From positions 3,730,518 to 3,794,517 of the forward strand of contig NC_049993.1 of assembly GCF_000003815.2 (NCBI RefSeq): a stretch of DNA of 64,000 nt, in the 5' to 3' direction. Position 1 is the first letter of the stretch. Every line of letters starts with the position of its first letter. This DNA comes from Branchiostoma floridae (Eukaryota; Chordata; Leptocardii; Amphioxiformes; Branchiostomatidae). Shown here piece after piece: positions 20,880 through 33,700 of this stretch. The notes under the pieces are model-generated. The model was not told the DNA's origin. It saw nothing but the letters and a program-made list of their open reading frames with translations, and ran no database searches. The position numbers were made by a program, and so were the translations under genes.

Positions 20880-21500
20880 GAATAACTTTATATAGCCGGT
20901 GTAACCGCCCTTCGGCGTAACACACCAGCTTCTCAGGCACGCGGCGCGGCAGCAGCTGGTTATATTACGCCGAAGGACCCGTCACACCTATAACTTTTGT
21001 ACATCTATCTGCAAGCGTTCTTTGAAACTATCTAGAGAAGATGCCCCTACTGTGCTTGGTGATAACGAATAACACCCTACGATTATATCATATTTCTGGG
21101 AAAATACGAATTTTGAAAACATCAATCCTCGGATGGTAACTCTGGTACTTGAAGTCATGGCTATTTCGTGTTCTTTTTTGAGCTGGTATTACATAGTTAT
21201 CAGTCGGTACGTCCACCAGTTTATTGGTCATATTGTACATCATGCAAAGTCTGAACATTTTCCTTCTGTCTTCAAGCGATGTCCACTTTAGACCTGTTCT
21301 CAATTTGGTAACACTAACATTTCTGTTGTAGTTGTTTGTACAGGATCTGGCAGTTTGGTACTGTTTGTGTTTGTCTTTCTTTGTATACGGATCCAATACT
21401 GTAGGTATTCAAGGTTTGGTCTTACCAGTGACGTGTATGCAAGGGATTTTACCCTGGCTGGGCATGCCCGCAAGTTGTGTTTGGTCACTCCCAACATCTG
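20880..21500 (-). mobile_element. LINE (CR1-type) RT C-terminus and 3' UTR
   Basis: The minus strand encodes VKSLAYTSLVRPNLEYLQYW, then WTSLEDRRKMFRLCMMYNMT, then SYHPRIDVFKIRIFPEI, with frameshifts between them. A 3' UTR follows that matches the copy at 5920-6165. Confidence 0.8.
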
Positions 21501-21664
21501 TTTAGCCTAGCCTTGTAGATCTCTACCGGCGTCTCTAGGGCCTTGGTGAAAGATGTTATTTTTCGGTCGAGGGGGGGGGGGGGTGTTGGACGTCGATTCG
21601 CGATCTTTTTATCCGGCAATACGACGGGAAAGGAAAATATGCCGAGAAAGGAAAATTCCGGGAG

Positions 21665-21666
<2 letters not shown>

Positions 21667-21713
<47 letters not shown>

Positions 21714-22032
21714 ACAGTGGAGATCACGATCCAGGAGAATCGCCGATCCTCCTAGGAGAGATCGCGATCGGAGTTTCTCCTAGGAGAACTACGATAGATA
21801 TAGGAAACAGATCCCGATCGCAATNNNNNNNNNNNNNNNNNNNNNNNNNNNNNNNNNNNNNNNNNNNNNNNNNNNNNNNNNNNNNNNNNNNNNNNNNNNN
21901 NNNNNNNNNNNNNNNNNNNNNNNNACATCTTAGCATCGTTTGAGTTTGGATCGGAGTGTCTCCTAGGAGAAACTCCGATCGCGATCTCTCCTAGGAGGAT
22001 CGGCGATTCTCCTGGATCGTGATCTCCACTGT

Positions 22033-22080
<48 letters not shown>
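21667..22080. mobile_element. Hairpin element, 77 bp perfect arms inside TA microsatellites, gapped centre
   Basis: 21711-21787 and 21959-22035 are exact inverted copies starting GTCACAGTGGAGATCACG, each bordered outward by a (TA)n run (21667-21710 and 22036-22080). CTCCTAGGAG motifs recur inside. The centre holds 100 N, a conventional size for an unsized gap. Confidence 0.75.
21825..21924. other. Assembly gap, 100 N
   Basis: A run of exactly 100 N inside the hairpin element. The real length is unknown. Confidence 0.99.
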
Positions 22081-22083
<3 letters not shown>

Positions 22084-22639
22084 GGGCTTGTACCGGCCCT
22101 AGTCGGTACAATGTCTGACCACAAAACTGGTAAGGGCACACATTTGCTGTTCCTGACATAATCAACAAAATAAAAAAAAATGGATTTTAAATGATATTCT
22201 CATTCATGCAAGAATTGACGTACTCTTCCAGCACACACCATGTATATAATTGAAAAATACACAAGTTCTAAAATACCCCACTTAAAGACTTTGACATAAT
22301 CACCAAAGTCCAAAAATGAATGTTAAAAAATCCCCTCCGTGTAAGAATAGACCATTCCAGCACACCACATATAAAATTGCAAAATAGAAAAGTCCAAAAA
22401 TACTCCCGCTAAAATAATTTCGAAAAAAGAATATTGATTCAGCTTAAGTTATTTGTTGCCTATTTAATCAAGTTATATATCAATATTATTTGTATATAAG
22501 ATTGTATATTGTTTATATTATATATATATATATATACAACCGAATGACCTGAATTATTAACATCTTGTACTTTATGCCAAAGGTGTTAATGAATCCATAT
22601 GTGCATACGAGTATAACCAGGGTACTCATAAACCAAACA

Positions 22640-22790
22640 ATGACCAAAAAACTCAATAAAATCATTTTATAGGCAAATATGAAAAAAAATGTAGAAAAAA
22701 AACGTCCGATGGTATGGCTGAAATATAATTACGAATACAATCTATTTCACCATACTTTAGGTATAGCTGAAATACAACGACAATAGCAAC
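22640..22790. repeat. Second copy of the 16060 dispersed repeat
   Basis: Shares CAATAAAATCATTTTA, GGTATGGCTGAAATATAA and TTTCACCATAC with 16060-16295. The order is partly rearranged. Confidence 0.5.
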
Positions 22791-23083
22791 ATCAAGATAC
22801 CAATCTTTTTTATTTTTGTCCCTGCTTGTATACACCATTATCAGCAATGCTGCCTGTGAGTCTGTGTAATGTATTTGTCACATTCCCTAATGAATAAGTA
22901 AAGATCACACTTTTTGACGTAGCTGCAAATACCCAGCTTTATTAGAGGTGACCTTATGTTTTTTTTTTATGTTAGAGAATTTGAATTCGGTTGCGTGCAA
23001 TTGAAGATGAGTTGTAAAACGTTTTGAAAGAGAAATGGCTTGGATGTCTCATACAGACAAAATGGTTTTAGAGTAGTAATTAG

Positions 23084-24034
23084 CCCTATTCAGACCGGGG
23101 GGGGGGGCTTTTGAGGCCCGCGCTAACTTCGATGTCCTATAACGCCAGAACGGCTTACGCTAGAGCCACCAAATTTGATGAGTTTTCCGGAAATATTGTT
23201 GGCAACAATTTTAGGAAGTTTGACAAATTTTCCATTTTTTCTTGTTGCCATGGCAACCGTTTGATGACAGGCAGTTTTGCCAAAAATCACTATTTTTGGT
23301 TCTAACAATGTATTTTTCACATTTATTTGCTATATTGCTGCGATTTTATTACATAAATAAAATCTTATATGATTTAGCATATCTTTCATAATTAAATATG
23401 CATAAATTATGCTAATTTGATGACGTCATCAGCCCCAAATCCAAGATGGCGGACCGAATGGCCAGATCAAGAATAACACGCTAATTATCCCTTAAAATTT
23501 GTAACTACCTAGTATTTTTTCACCAAAAACCATCTAAATGAATTAATTTAGTCTATTTCCATTGCCCTTTGTGATTATTTGTCGCAAAGAAAGTATTTAA
23601 AAAAAAATTCAAGGTGGTGGATATAATATGGCGGAGCCCAAGACGTATCTTAGATGTGCATGACGTCATTTTATGACGTCATATTGACGTCATTGATGTT
23701 GCTATTGGCAACGCAAGGCGTAACAAACATTATTATTATGTTATCTGCACTTGTTGTTACATTTTTGTAGCATAACTTGAAGTTTTCTGAGAATACCCTT
23801 TTTCCATGGGTTTGGCCAATATAATCAAATTGATGACGTCATAATTACGTCATATTACGTCCACGTAAGATCAAACGTCACATATTTAATAGATATTACG
23901 TCGACATTATGTCCTAAAAATTTGGTGGCCTTACGGTACGTCGTTCAAGAGTTATAGGACTTAGAAGTGGAGGGCATCAAAAGCCCCCCCCCCCCCGGTC
24001 CAGAGATGACCAAAAAAGCCCGGTCTGAATAGGG
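23084..24034. mobile_element. piggyBac-like non-autonomous element, copy 1
   Basis: 951 bp bounded by CCCTATTCAGACCGGG and its inverse CCCGGTCTGAATAGGG, flanked by TTAG and TTAA. TTAA flanks with CCC-starting termini are the signature of piggyBac-type transposition. Homopolymer G/C runs sit next to each terminus. The interior is AT-rich with several TGACGTCA motifs. No transposase. Confidence 0.8.
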
Positions 24035-24099
24035 TTAAAGTGGTGACAGATTATATAATGTTGTTCAATTTACACCGTGACAGCTTAAGCGGTACATTT

Positions 24100-24475
24100 T
24101 GTACACGTTTCCTCTGCGGCACGGAAAAACTTAAGAACTGAAAAACCAAAAACAAACAGCCTGAAAAAATCATTCACATATAGAGCAGCATCAGATTGGA
24201 ACAAACTATCACATGAGCTGCAAACTGCGAACACATCCAGTATTTTCAGACGGCAGCTGGTGAAACATATGCGAGACTTTGCTAAAGACACATGAGGGGC
24301 TTGATGATTTTTAGATAAGGCATATGCGTTTTGTTTAATGATTTTTTATTGACATGTTGTATGTGTGTATGTTGCAAACTGTATGTCTCCAAGTATTATG
24401 TATATTACTCCTGGAAGATTAGTTGCGTTGATATGTTAACAACTAAAGGAGTCAATGAACAATAAACAATAAATA
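24100..24475 (+). mobile_element. CR1/L2-type LINE 3' end
   Basis: Plus strand encodes [20 protein letters not shown], then [20 protein letters not shown], then RRQLVKHMRDFAKDT. The 3' UTR ends CAATAAACAATAAATAA. It is the same family as the LINE split by the palindrome: its 3' end at 39598-40190 is closely similar in coding and UTR. Confidence 0.8.
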
Positions 24476-24651
24476 ATCTTATATATCTTATTTAGAAATA
24501 TCTAAAGCAGAAAAGTTAGTTATCGTTTCATGCCATGAATGCTATGGAAGCGATGCCTTTCTTGTTTGACTACTTTCAGTGGCAACTGTAACAGTTGGTA
24601 AGAGTTTTACTGCCCCAAGAAAGTAATTTTCGTTTATCTTTGTTTTTACAG

Positions 24652-24707
24652 GCGGTGCCTCTTCCTGCTTGTCGCAGGTGTCCTTCTTTGTCAGCTGGAC
24701 GCACAAT
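24652..24707 (+). CDS. Candidate signal-peptide exon
   Basis: Follows a strong acceptor (TTTGTTTTTACAG) and ends at CAAT before GTATGC. One frame reads [18 protein letters not shown], a hydrophobic core with a plausible cleavage site. Its phase 1 end fits the next exon, continuing [12 protein letters not shown]. The initiating methionine would be in an earlier exon that I cannot identify. Confidence 0.4.
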
Positions 24708-27700
24708 GTATGCTTTAACGTTATTTTATTCTTACAGATTGCTGTCAAACGTTCAATTTTGAATTGTCAGACTGAACATTTGTTGTATAAAACGACACAG
24801 AAACTAGAGTCCATTCCAAGACACCATGAGGGTTTTTAGGCGATATTTATAATTAGTCTGAATTATTTTGAATAAAAGAATATCTGAGCCACAATAATTA
24901 AATTATTTTTAAAAAATTGACTGAGAAAGTACTCATATATTTGAATTCCTTTGAATATTTAAGAAAAATTTTGAAAGTTACTGTACAAAAATATCTTTAT
25001 TTAGAATTATTGTGAAACCTCTGTGTGATTATTTCACATTTACAAATATTTAAAAAAAATGGTAACCTGGCGAAATGGTTAAATTAATTAATTGCCCCAA
25101 TAAAAGTAAGCCCCATTGTTGCATCTGTATATTTTTAGATTCCACTGCTGGGCACTAGTGGATCCTTTGTGGTGGGCCATTGTTGCATGACACCCAACCA
25201 TACTTTGCAAGAATGTGTAAATTGCTATCTTTCCAGCCCACTGAAACATTTACAAAAATGGTAGAAAATGGTAAATAATGGTAGAATGCTGTTATCATTA
25301 TTTAGAAACCATTAGAAGTATCCAATTCCACACGATGAATATTTCCAAAGTTTTACAGGACCAGGGAAATATTTATAAAGTTGAAACAGTGTTACAAATA
25401 TATCTGAAGTATCAAATGTCCTAGACATATAATTACAAAACTTTAAAATCAAGTCTAAACAATGGCCACAAACATCCGCATGGTGTCTTGGAATGGACTC
25501 TATCAACCTATTAATTAGCGGGGGTATTAAACAAGAACTCATACGCTGATTTAGCTTCTACGATTTGAAACCATTCTGAGGGTGATATTCAAAGTTTTTT
25601 GCGATTTTAAGTTAATTCAAGCTTTCAGATGCGATACCTGATGATATCACCTTGTAATAAAAGTATACTAAAAGAATAAAATCTTATCGTGTTCAACAGG
25701 TAGACATAACATTAGTCAGACAATTCAGGTGCAAAATTTATGTGAAATGTATTCAATTTTAACTGCTAGCTGGGTCAGTTTTGCAATCGATCCAGTTTTG
25801 TCACCCTACACTGTTTATTGTGTAAGTAAACCGACACAAAATTGAATATTACAGTTGTGAGCAGAGTGAAGCGTCAGAGCACCAACGAATGCCTGAGCAG
25901 CCCGTGTCAAAACGAAGCCTCCTGCCTCGATGGACAGGGCCAGTATACCTGCCTGTGTACGGCAGGATGGACAGGGACTAATTGTGATCAAGGTAGGGCT
26001 AGTTTTTTTTATCTCTGTTTGTGGCAGCCACCTCTCCGAAAGAGTATATTACCATTACAATTACATAAAGATTATCCAGTGGTCATATTTTCCAAATGTG
26101 ATTTTAAATTTCAATTGTTTTAAGTAATTTTTAATAGTATTTTGGCTTTGCAGTGGATACTACCTGAAAGTTCTGACCGTTTTCAAATCTATACAGTTGC
26201 TTGAGCATCCCGGGTGTCTAACCTCCATCATGATATATGATGTGCAATTTCTTTATTGAATAGCTCGATTATGTGGTATCAACTTCTGCGATATGCAGAT
26301 CTCTAGCTATATTCAGCGCGATTTTTCCGTCAGCCCATTTGCAATAGACGGAAAATCCTGTCAAAAATAATTGGTCCTTAATTTGTTTTCAAATTTGACT
26401 ACAAAATTTTTTTTAGACATTCCACATTCCCGCATCAAATATGATACCCCCAGACGAAAATGTAGCTGTTCCAACGGTTTCGTTTATAACTACATTGTTC
26501 TGTACATGGTGCAAATCTCAAAATCAGTTCACTTTTTTCATTTAATGGCAAAAACAGTGATTACTTTTGTCTGATCACTTTTTCTTAGTTGTGCCCTCAC
26601 CTGATAACAGGGGAACGGAGTTCATACTGGGATTCATAGAGAATATCCCTATCCCGGAGTTGACACTCTTCATCACCAGTGCAAGCCCGACTCCAACACC
26701 GGTTACTGTTTCTGCCCCTGGAGTTGGATTCAATCAACAATTGACGGTTTCCAGCGCTGCAGTACAGGTAGTTATAAGTCCATCCAACAGTTCTAAGTAT
26801 ATGAAAATAACTCAGATTTGAGTAATTTCAACAAAAAAAAGATAATAACAAAAAGTAAATTACTGACCTTCAGATGCTTCACCGTTTTAGTTTCTTTTAC
26901 AATTAAGAAAAGACTTCAGATGTTAAAACAAATAATTTATATGAGCTTTTTTACGGAGGAATCCACTTTTTTATGGTATAGTGGTTGTTGTCCATATTCT
27001 AGTTGTTACTGCACATTTTATGTACACTCTTGAAGGAAATAGAGAAAATTGAAAAATGTACCATTATAATTGCAGATTGTAGATCTACCATCATCTCTTG
27101 TAATGATCGGCGATGAGCGGGCTCAGAAAGGTGTTCTTGTCACTGCTGACTCCGAGGTCATCGTCTATGGAGTCAACAAGGGTGAGCACTCCACAGATGG
27201 CTTTCTTGGACTCCCGGTGGACGTTCTGGGTATTGAGTATTACATTGCATCTTACTCAGTGTTTTTTATCTGAATTTGGCATCTTTGGAGTGTATGACAA
27301 CACTACTGTTACAGTCACTCTAAAAACTGCCTCAACTCATCAAGGGCAGTCGTACGCCGCAGGAAGTTCCGTCATCCTCTCACTCAACCGGTTTGAAGCT
27401 GTTCAGTTTGCAGGTACATCTGACCTAACAGGATCCCATGTTGCAGCTAACAAGCCCGTTTCCGTCATGTCTGGAAATTATTGTGCTAATGTTCCCCGAG
27501 GGATTGCTGCCTGTGACCACCTAGTGGAACACATTCCTCCCGTGAGTACATGGGGTGAGAGATTTGTCACCGTTCCCCTGGCAGTCCGCACAGGCGGGGA
27601 CATCTTCCGCATCGTCGCTTCCGAAGATGGCACAGACGTGGAAGTGACGGGTCAACCCACTCATTCGCTGAACTCTGGTGAGTTCTGGGAGTTAGATGTC

Positions 27701-30700
27701 TCATCAAATGAGCATCAACTCATCACTTCATCTGCTCCAATCATGCTGTTGCAGTACAGCAAGGGGCAGGCCTCAGACGGTATCCACATAGACCCGTTCA
27801 TGATGTACGTGCCTCCCATTGAACAGTTCGCTTTTGACTACACGTTCGCAACAGTGGACTCACCCTCCTCCCTTTACACCAGTTACGTCAATATCATCAT
27901 CAACGCATCGGAGACAGCCGGACTGAGGTATGACGGAAGCACACTTCCTTCTGGTACGACGTGGACGGCGATTCCTGGAACAGATCTTGTCGGTACGCAG
28001 CTCAACATCGCGACAGCAGGGACGCACAAGCTCAGGCATATTTCAGCTATTGTCCAGTTCTCCCTTTTCTATTACGGGTTCGCGTCATACGACTCAGTTG
28101 GCTTCCCAGGTGGACTGCGTCTGGCCAGTTTCCCCAATAATTGCGTCATGACCGTACCGATGGCCGGGGATGGAGTGGACAACGACTGCGACGGGATCGT
28201 GGACGAAGAGTTGCTGAACGGCAGGTAGGTCAAGTTTCAAATGTTGGTATTGTTTACGATTCTATTTTAGTACCTTAACGTACTAGAAGTGTCAAGTTAA
28301 AACGGCCTATTCGTTAACTTGCGTACCTCACTTGACAGGGATGATGATGGCGACGGCCAAATCGACGAAGACACAGCTGACGTCAACAATGACGTAGACG
28401 AATGTGCGTTGGGCTGGGACGACTGCCACGTCGACGCAGACTGCGTCAACACGCACGGGTCGTACAGATGTCAGTGCCGCGCTGGCTTCACCGGTGATGG
28501 TCGTGGCTGTTGGCGTAAGTGATTTGTAAAGTCGTGAACCAGTTTTTAGATTTCCAATGAAAGTATCTTGTTTTCCCCGCTTTACAATTTTATAAATTCA
28601 GTTAATAGATATGTAATACAGACTCCCTCAATGTACCTGTTCCTCCTGATTTGCCTGCATCTGCATTACAACTACAAACTGCATGCCTAGATATCATTAG
28701 ACTGTTTCCTTTGCACATTTGATGCTAGTAACGATTTTCTAATCATAATAATATTTTTGCTCCAGTTCTGACTTCACCTGATAACAGGGGAATGGAGTTC
28801 ATGCTGGGATTTCTCCAGAATGTCGCTTCCCCTGTGTTGGAACTCTTCATCACCAGTACAAGCTCTGTACCAATACCTGTCAGTGTTTCTGCCCCTGGAG
28901 TTGGATTTAATCAACAGTTGACTGTTTTCAGTGATGCAGTCCAGGTAAGACTTTTAAGGACCGCCCCTTCTGGTGGTAATTCTTACATGACATACATATC
29001 ATATTACCATCAAATTTTCAGACAATGATATAGACATTAATCTAAAAATAAAAAGGCAGTTGACGCTATTATGACGTAATATGGCGTATTCGGTGACGTC
29101 ATCATTTTAATTGCATTGACTGGAAGAAGGATATTTTCAGAAAACTTCAAGGCATGCTAAAACTATAACAGCAAGTGCAGATAAACGAATAATAATGTTT
29201 TTATGACTTGTATTGCCATTAGTGCATCAATGATGTAAAAAAAGTCATACAGTGCATATATATGATACCACTTAGGCTCCAACATCTTAACATCTACCAT
29301 CTTTATTAAAAAAATATATACATTTTGTCAACAACTAGTCACCAAAAACAATGAAAATAGAAAAAAATCCATTTAAACGTTTTCTTTTAATGAAAAAAAT
29401 ACCAGGAAGTTACAAATTCTAAATAATGTTAAGCTAGTCATATGGTCCACCATCTTATATTTTCCTTTATATTTTCATCAAATTAGCATAATTTGTGTAT
29501 TTTAGATGAAATAAGATAAAAAAACGTAGTAATATAACAAATAAATGTGAACAATTCATTGTTTGATTGGAAATTAGCAAGTCAAAAACGCTTACCATGG
29601 CAATTTTTTCATACTTCGTGAAATGACCGGTGGCTTTAGCGCCAGCGTTCTGGCGTTTTACGACCTGAACGTTGGCGTAGATCTATCCCCCTCCCCTCTG
29701 CATGAATAGGGTTATTAAAGTCTGTAAGAATATATTCGCTTGTCAACCACCATACAATTACGCAAAAATATTTTCCGAGACTTGGTCGATTATTTACATG
29801 TAATGATGGAATAAATGGATTGGTGTATGATTGGATTTATGAATGAGTGAGTGAGTGAGTGAGTGAGTGAGTGAGTGAGTGAGTGAATGAATGAATGAAT
29901 GCATGAATGAATAAATGAATGAATGAATGAATGAATGAATGAATGTATGCATGACAAATACTTGCGTTCAAACGTTTAAGGCACGCGTACCTTCCGTTAC
30001 CACCAAAATGACCCTATCGGAAATTCGAAACAAGACTTTGAAAGAGGCGCATGGCTTAGGGTGAAATATGGCCGCCGTATGGTCGCAATAGGCAGTGTTT
30101 CTGTATCTATGGGACCGAAAATCGTGTCGCCGTTGTAAAGGTGGCTGCTATAGACTATTTTTCAATGCTTAGGTCAATGTAATAAATATGTTAGTTGTTG
30201 AATATATTTACTACACAATTGCGCAAATGACTTTGGAACACATGCGAACCAATGGCTATCTACATGAATACTGTTTCAGATTGTAAATCTACCAGCATCC
30301 CTAGCGTTGAATGGCGATGAGCGGGCTCAGAAAGGTGTTCTTGTCACCGCTGACTCTGAGGTCACCATCTATGGAGTCAATAAGATTCCAGGCTCAACAG
30401 ATGGTTTTCTTGGACTCCCGGTGGACGTTCTGGGTATTGAGTATTATGTTGCATCGTACACACTTAGATCTGAATTTGGAATCTTTGGGGTGTATGACAA
30501 CACTACTGTTACAGTCACTCTGAGCAGTGCCGCAACTCATCAAGGGCAGTCGTACGCCGCAGGAAGTTCGGTCACCCTCTCACTCAACCGGTTTGAAGCT
30601 GTGCAGTTTACAGGCCCAACGGACCTAACAGGCTCCCACATTGCAACGGACAAGCCAGTGTCTGTCATGTCTGGAAATCAGTTTGCTAGTGTTCCGCAAG

Positions 30701-33700
30701 AGGTCGCTGCCGATGACCACCTAGTGGAACATATCCCTCCCGTGAGTACCTGGGGTGAGAGGTTTGTCACCGTTCCCCTGGCAGTCCGCACAGGCGGGGA
30801 CATTTTCCGAATCGTAGCTTCCGAAGATGGCACAGACGTGGAAGTGACGGGTCAACCCACTCATTCGCTGAACTCTGGTGAATTCTGGGAGTTAGATATC
30901 CCGTCAAATGAGTATCGAGTCATCTCTTCTTCTGCTCCAATCATGATGTTGCAGTATAGTAAGGGATATGGCTCTGACGGTATCAACACCGACCCGTTCA
31001 TGATGTACGTGCCTTCCATCGAGCAGTTCGCTGCTAACTACACGTTCGCCACAGTGGACTCAGCCTACACCAATTACGTCAACATTATCATCAAGGCATC
31101 GGAGACAGCTGGACTGAGGTTTGACGGAAACGCGCTTCCTTCCGGTACGACCTGGACGGAGATTCCCGGCACAGATCTGGTTGGTGCACAGCTCAACATC
31201 GCGACAGCAGGGACTCACAAGCTCAGGCATATTTCAGATACTGTCCAGTTTTCCCTTCTCTACTATGGATTTAGGTTTGCCGACTCAGTTGGCTTTCCGG
31301 GTGGGCTGCGTCTAGCCAGTTTCCCCAACAACTGCGTCATGACCGTACCGATGGCCGGGGATGGAGTGGACAACGATGGGATCGTGGACGAAGAGTTGCT
31401 GAACGGCAGGTAGGTCAAGTTTCAAATGTTGGCATTGTTTACGATTCTGTTTTTAGTACCTTAACGTACTAGAAGTGTCAAGTTAAAATGGCCTTTTCGT
31501 TAACTATGCGTACTTCACTTGACAGGGATGATGATGGCGACGGCCAAATCGACGAAGACGCAGCTGACGTCAACAATGACGTAGACGAGTGTGCGTTGGG
31601 CTGGGACGACTGCCACGTCGACGCAGACTGTGTCAACACGCACGGGTCGTACAGGTGTCTCTGCCGCCCTGACTTCAGCGGTGACGGTCGTGACTGTTGG
31701 CGTAAGGGACCCTGTGATGACTTAAAACAGTCTTGTTCACCGTTTCGTTGCTAGTTTTGATATTTTATTGAGGTAATCTTTAATCTATGAAACACAGCAA
31801 GTACATGACGCTATTCTGTTCATTATGTTCGAGCGCAGCGATGAGCAAAAGTAATGTTCATCATGCTAGAGTGTACCTTTCTCTCCGTAGTTTGAAAATG
31901 ATATAACACCTATTGCAGAATTCAGTTATTACCTTCGCCGAAAAGGTTATATTTTCGGTTAAGACCTCATGTTGTGTCCCTATATGTAGGTCAACAGCAT
32001 ATTACTCGAGAAGCTGTGTATGGATTTTAATGATATTTGGTTATTGAATAGTGGTTGCGGATAGGAAGGTTGTGTTCAAAAATGGTTGGCGTGTAGCCTT
32101 TTTCCGTCAGGGCAGTAGCGGGCCAAACGTGTGCGAGAATAACTCGAGAACGTGTTGACTGATCTTTAGGATATTTGGTATGTTTTCAGTTGTATTCTGT
32201 GACATAGCATTTACGAAAAATCCCGCGACAAATTTGTTGTTTCAACGTCCAGACATGCTGGTCCGATTTGTCTGTTCTGTCCTCAAAGAAGATGAAAACC
32301 ACATACAACGGTGTTTATATAAATCCATACATACATGTATGTATCCTTCCTCACAACATCTTCTCAGCTCACTGACGTAAAAGAAGATGTAATACATCTA
32401 CTTCGTGCTCCATGAAAATTCATGTTTGTGATCGTATCCTTTTCTACGAACACTCAGTTTACTGACGTCAGAGAAAATGAAAAACAGCTACAACGGGTCT
32501 CATGTAAATCCATGTATATGTAACATTTCTAACTTTATTTATCTATTTATTTATCTTTTTACATTAATGATATCCCTGATGTCCACGTTCAAGGCTTTCA
32601 AGGCATCTTTCAGGGTAGTCCCAACAGTTGTAATAAAACTGATTTCCAGGGGAGCCCAAATCAACATAATATACATTTACATAACAATAATCGTATAACA
32701 TAAAACGTGACTAATCAAACATAAGAATTATAACTTAAATGCGATTAATTTAACATAACAATAACAACTCAAGGTCATGAATTAAAAACTCATCACAACA
32801 ATAGTCATATGAATAGAACAAAACAGTAAATAAATAAACGTAATCAAGCTAATTTTCAAACCAAATTCAAGGTCAGATTGTAAGACTCGTTTGAATGAAT
32901 TCAGAGTGGTTTGTGAAGTTGTTAGTTTAAGGGAATTGTAAATAGAAACCGGTATAAAGGCAAATGTTCGTTGGCCTGTTCGAGATGTGTACTTCGGTCT
33001 GCGTAACTGTTAAGTCTGCCTGGTGTTATCACTGTGTATTTCACTGTTATAGTTAAAAGTGTGAAGTATATAGCTAGGTGCTAATCCACCATAATGCATA
33101 AGTGTTGAGTCCTCCGGTCCTGTAGATATCCCCATTGTAATTTATGATGCAGTTTTTTGACGCTAGCTCTGGGATCCCGCCTCAGTATGATCCTGGCAGC
33201 CCTGTTCTGAAGAATCCGTAGGCGTTGTTTGAGTGTTGAGCTGCTGTTGTCCCAGATGACATCGCAGTATTTCAGTATTGGTAAAACGATGGCCTTATAC
33301 AGCATATTAGCAACATGTGTACAAAGATAAGGTCGTTAACGTCTAAGCAAACCAATACGCTGAGATGCTTTACTGTGCGTCATATCTACATGGTTACTAT
33401 AGGTACTAACTCCTTGTATAAATCACATTTTCGAATATTGTCAACTCACAGTTTTCGACCCGTGTGAAAGCCAGCCTTGCCGTAACGGTGGTCAGTGCAT
33501 GGACGACAACAATGGCGGATACAGGTGCCAATGTGCAGGGCGATGGACCGGTACCAACTGCAATGAGGGTAGGTACTGTAGCTATTGTTACTGATCCCGC
33601 GCGCCATTTTGGAATTTTTGCATAATGTGCTTGTCGTAACGTCCGGCAATGTTACAACAATGTCCTCCAAAAGCTGTGAAATGTATATCATATTGAAATG

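Larger units (their letters stand above)
28945..30279 (+). other. Intron with repeat insertions
   Basis: Contains the truncated piggyBac-like copy 3 (29056-29708) and a GTGA/GAAT microsatellite (29844-29945). No exon was found. Confidence 0.6.

Noticed and set aside
21724-22168. ORFs crossing the 100 N gap
   Set aside because: Translation of unknown bases and TA repeats; not interpretable.
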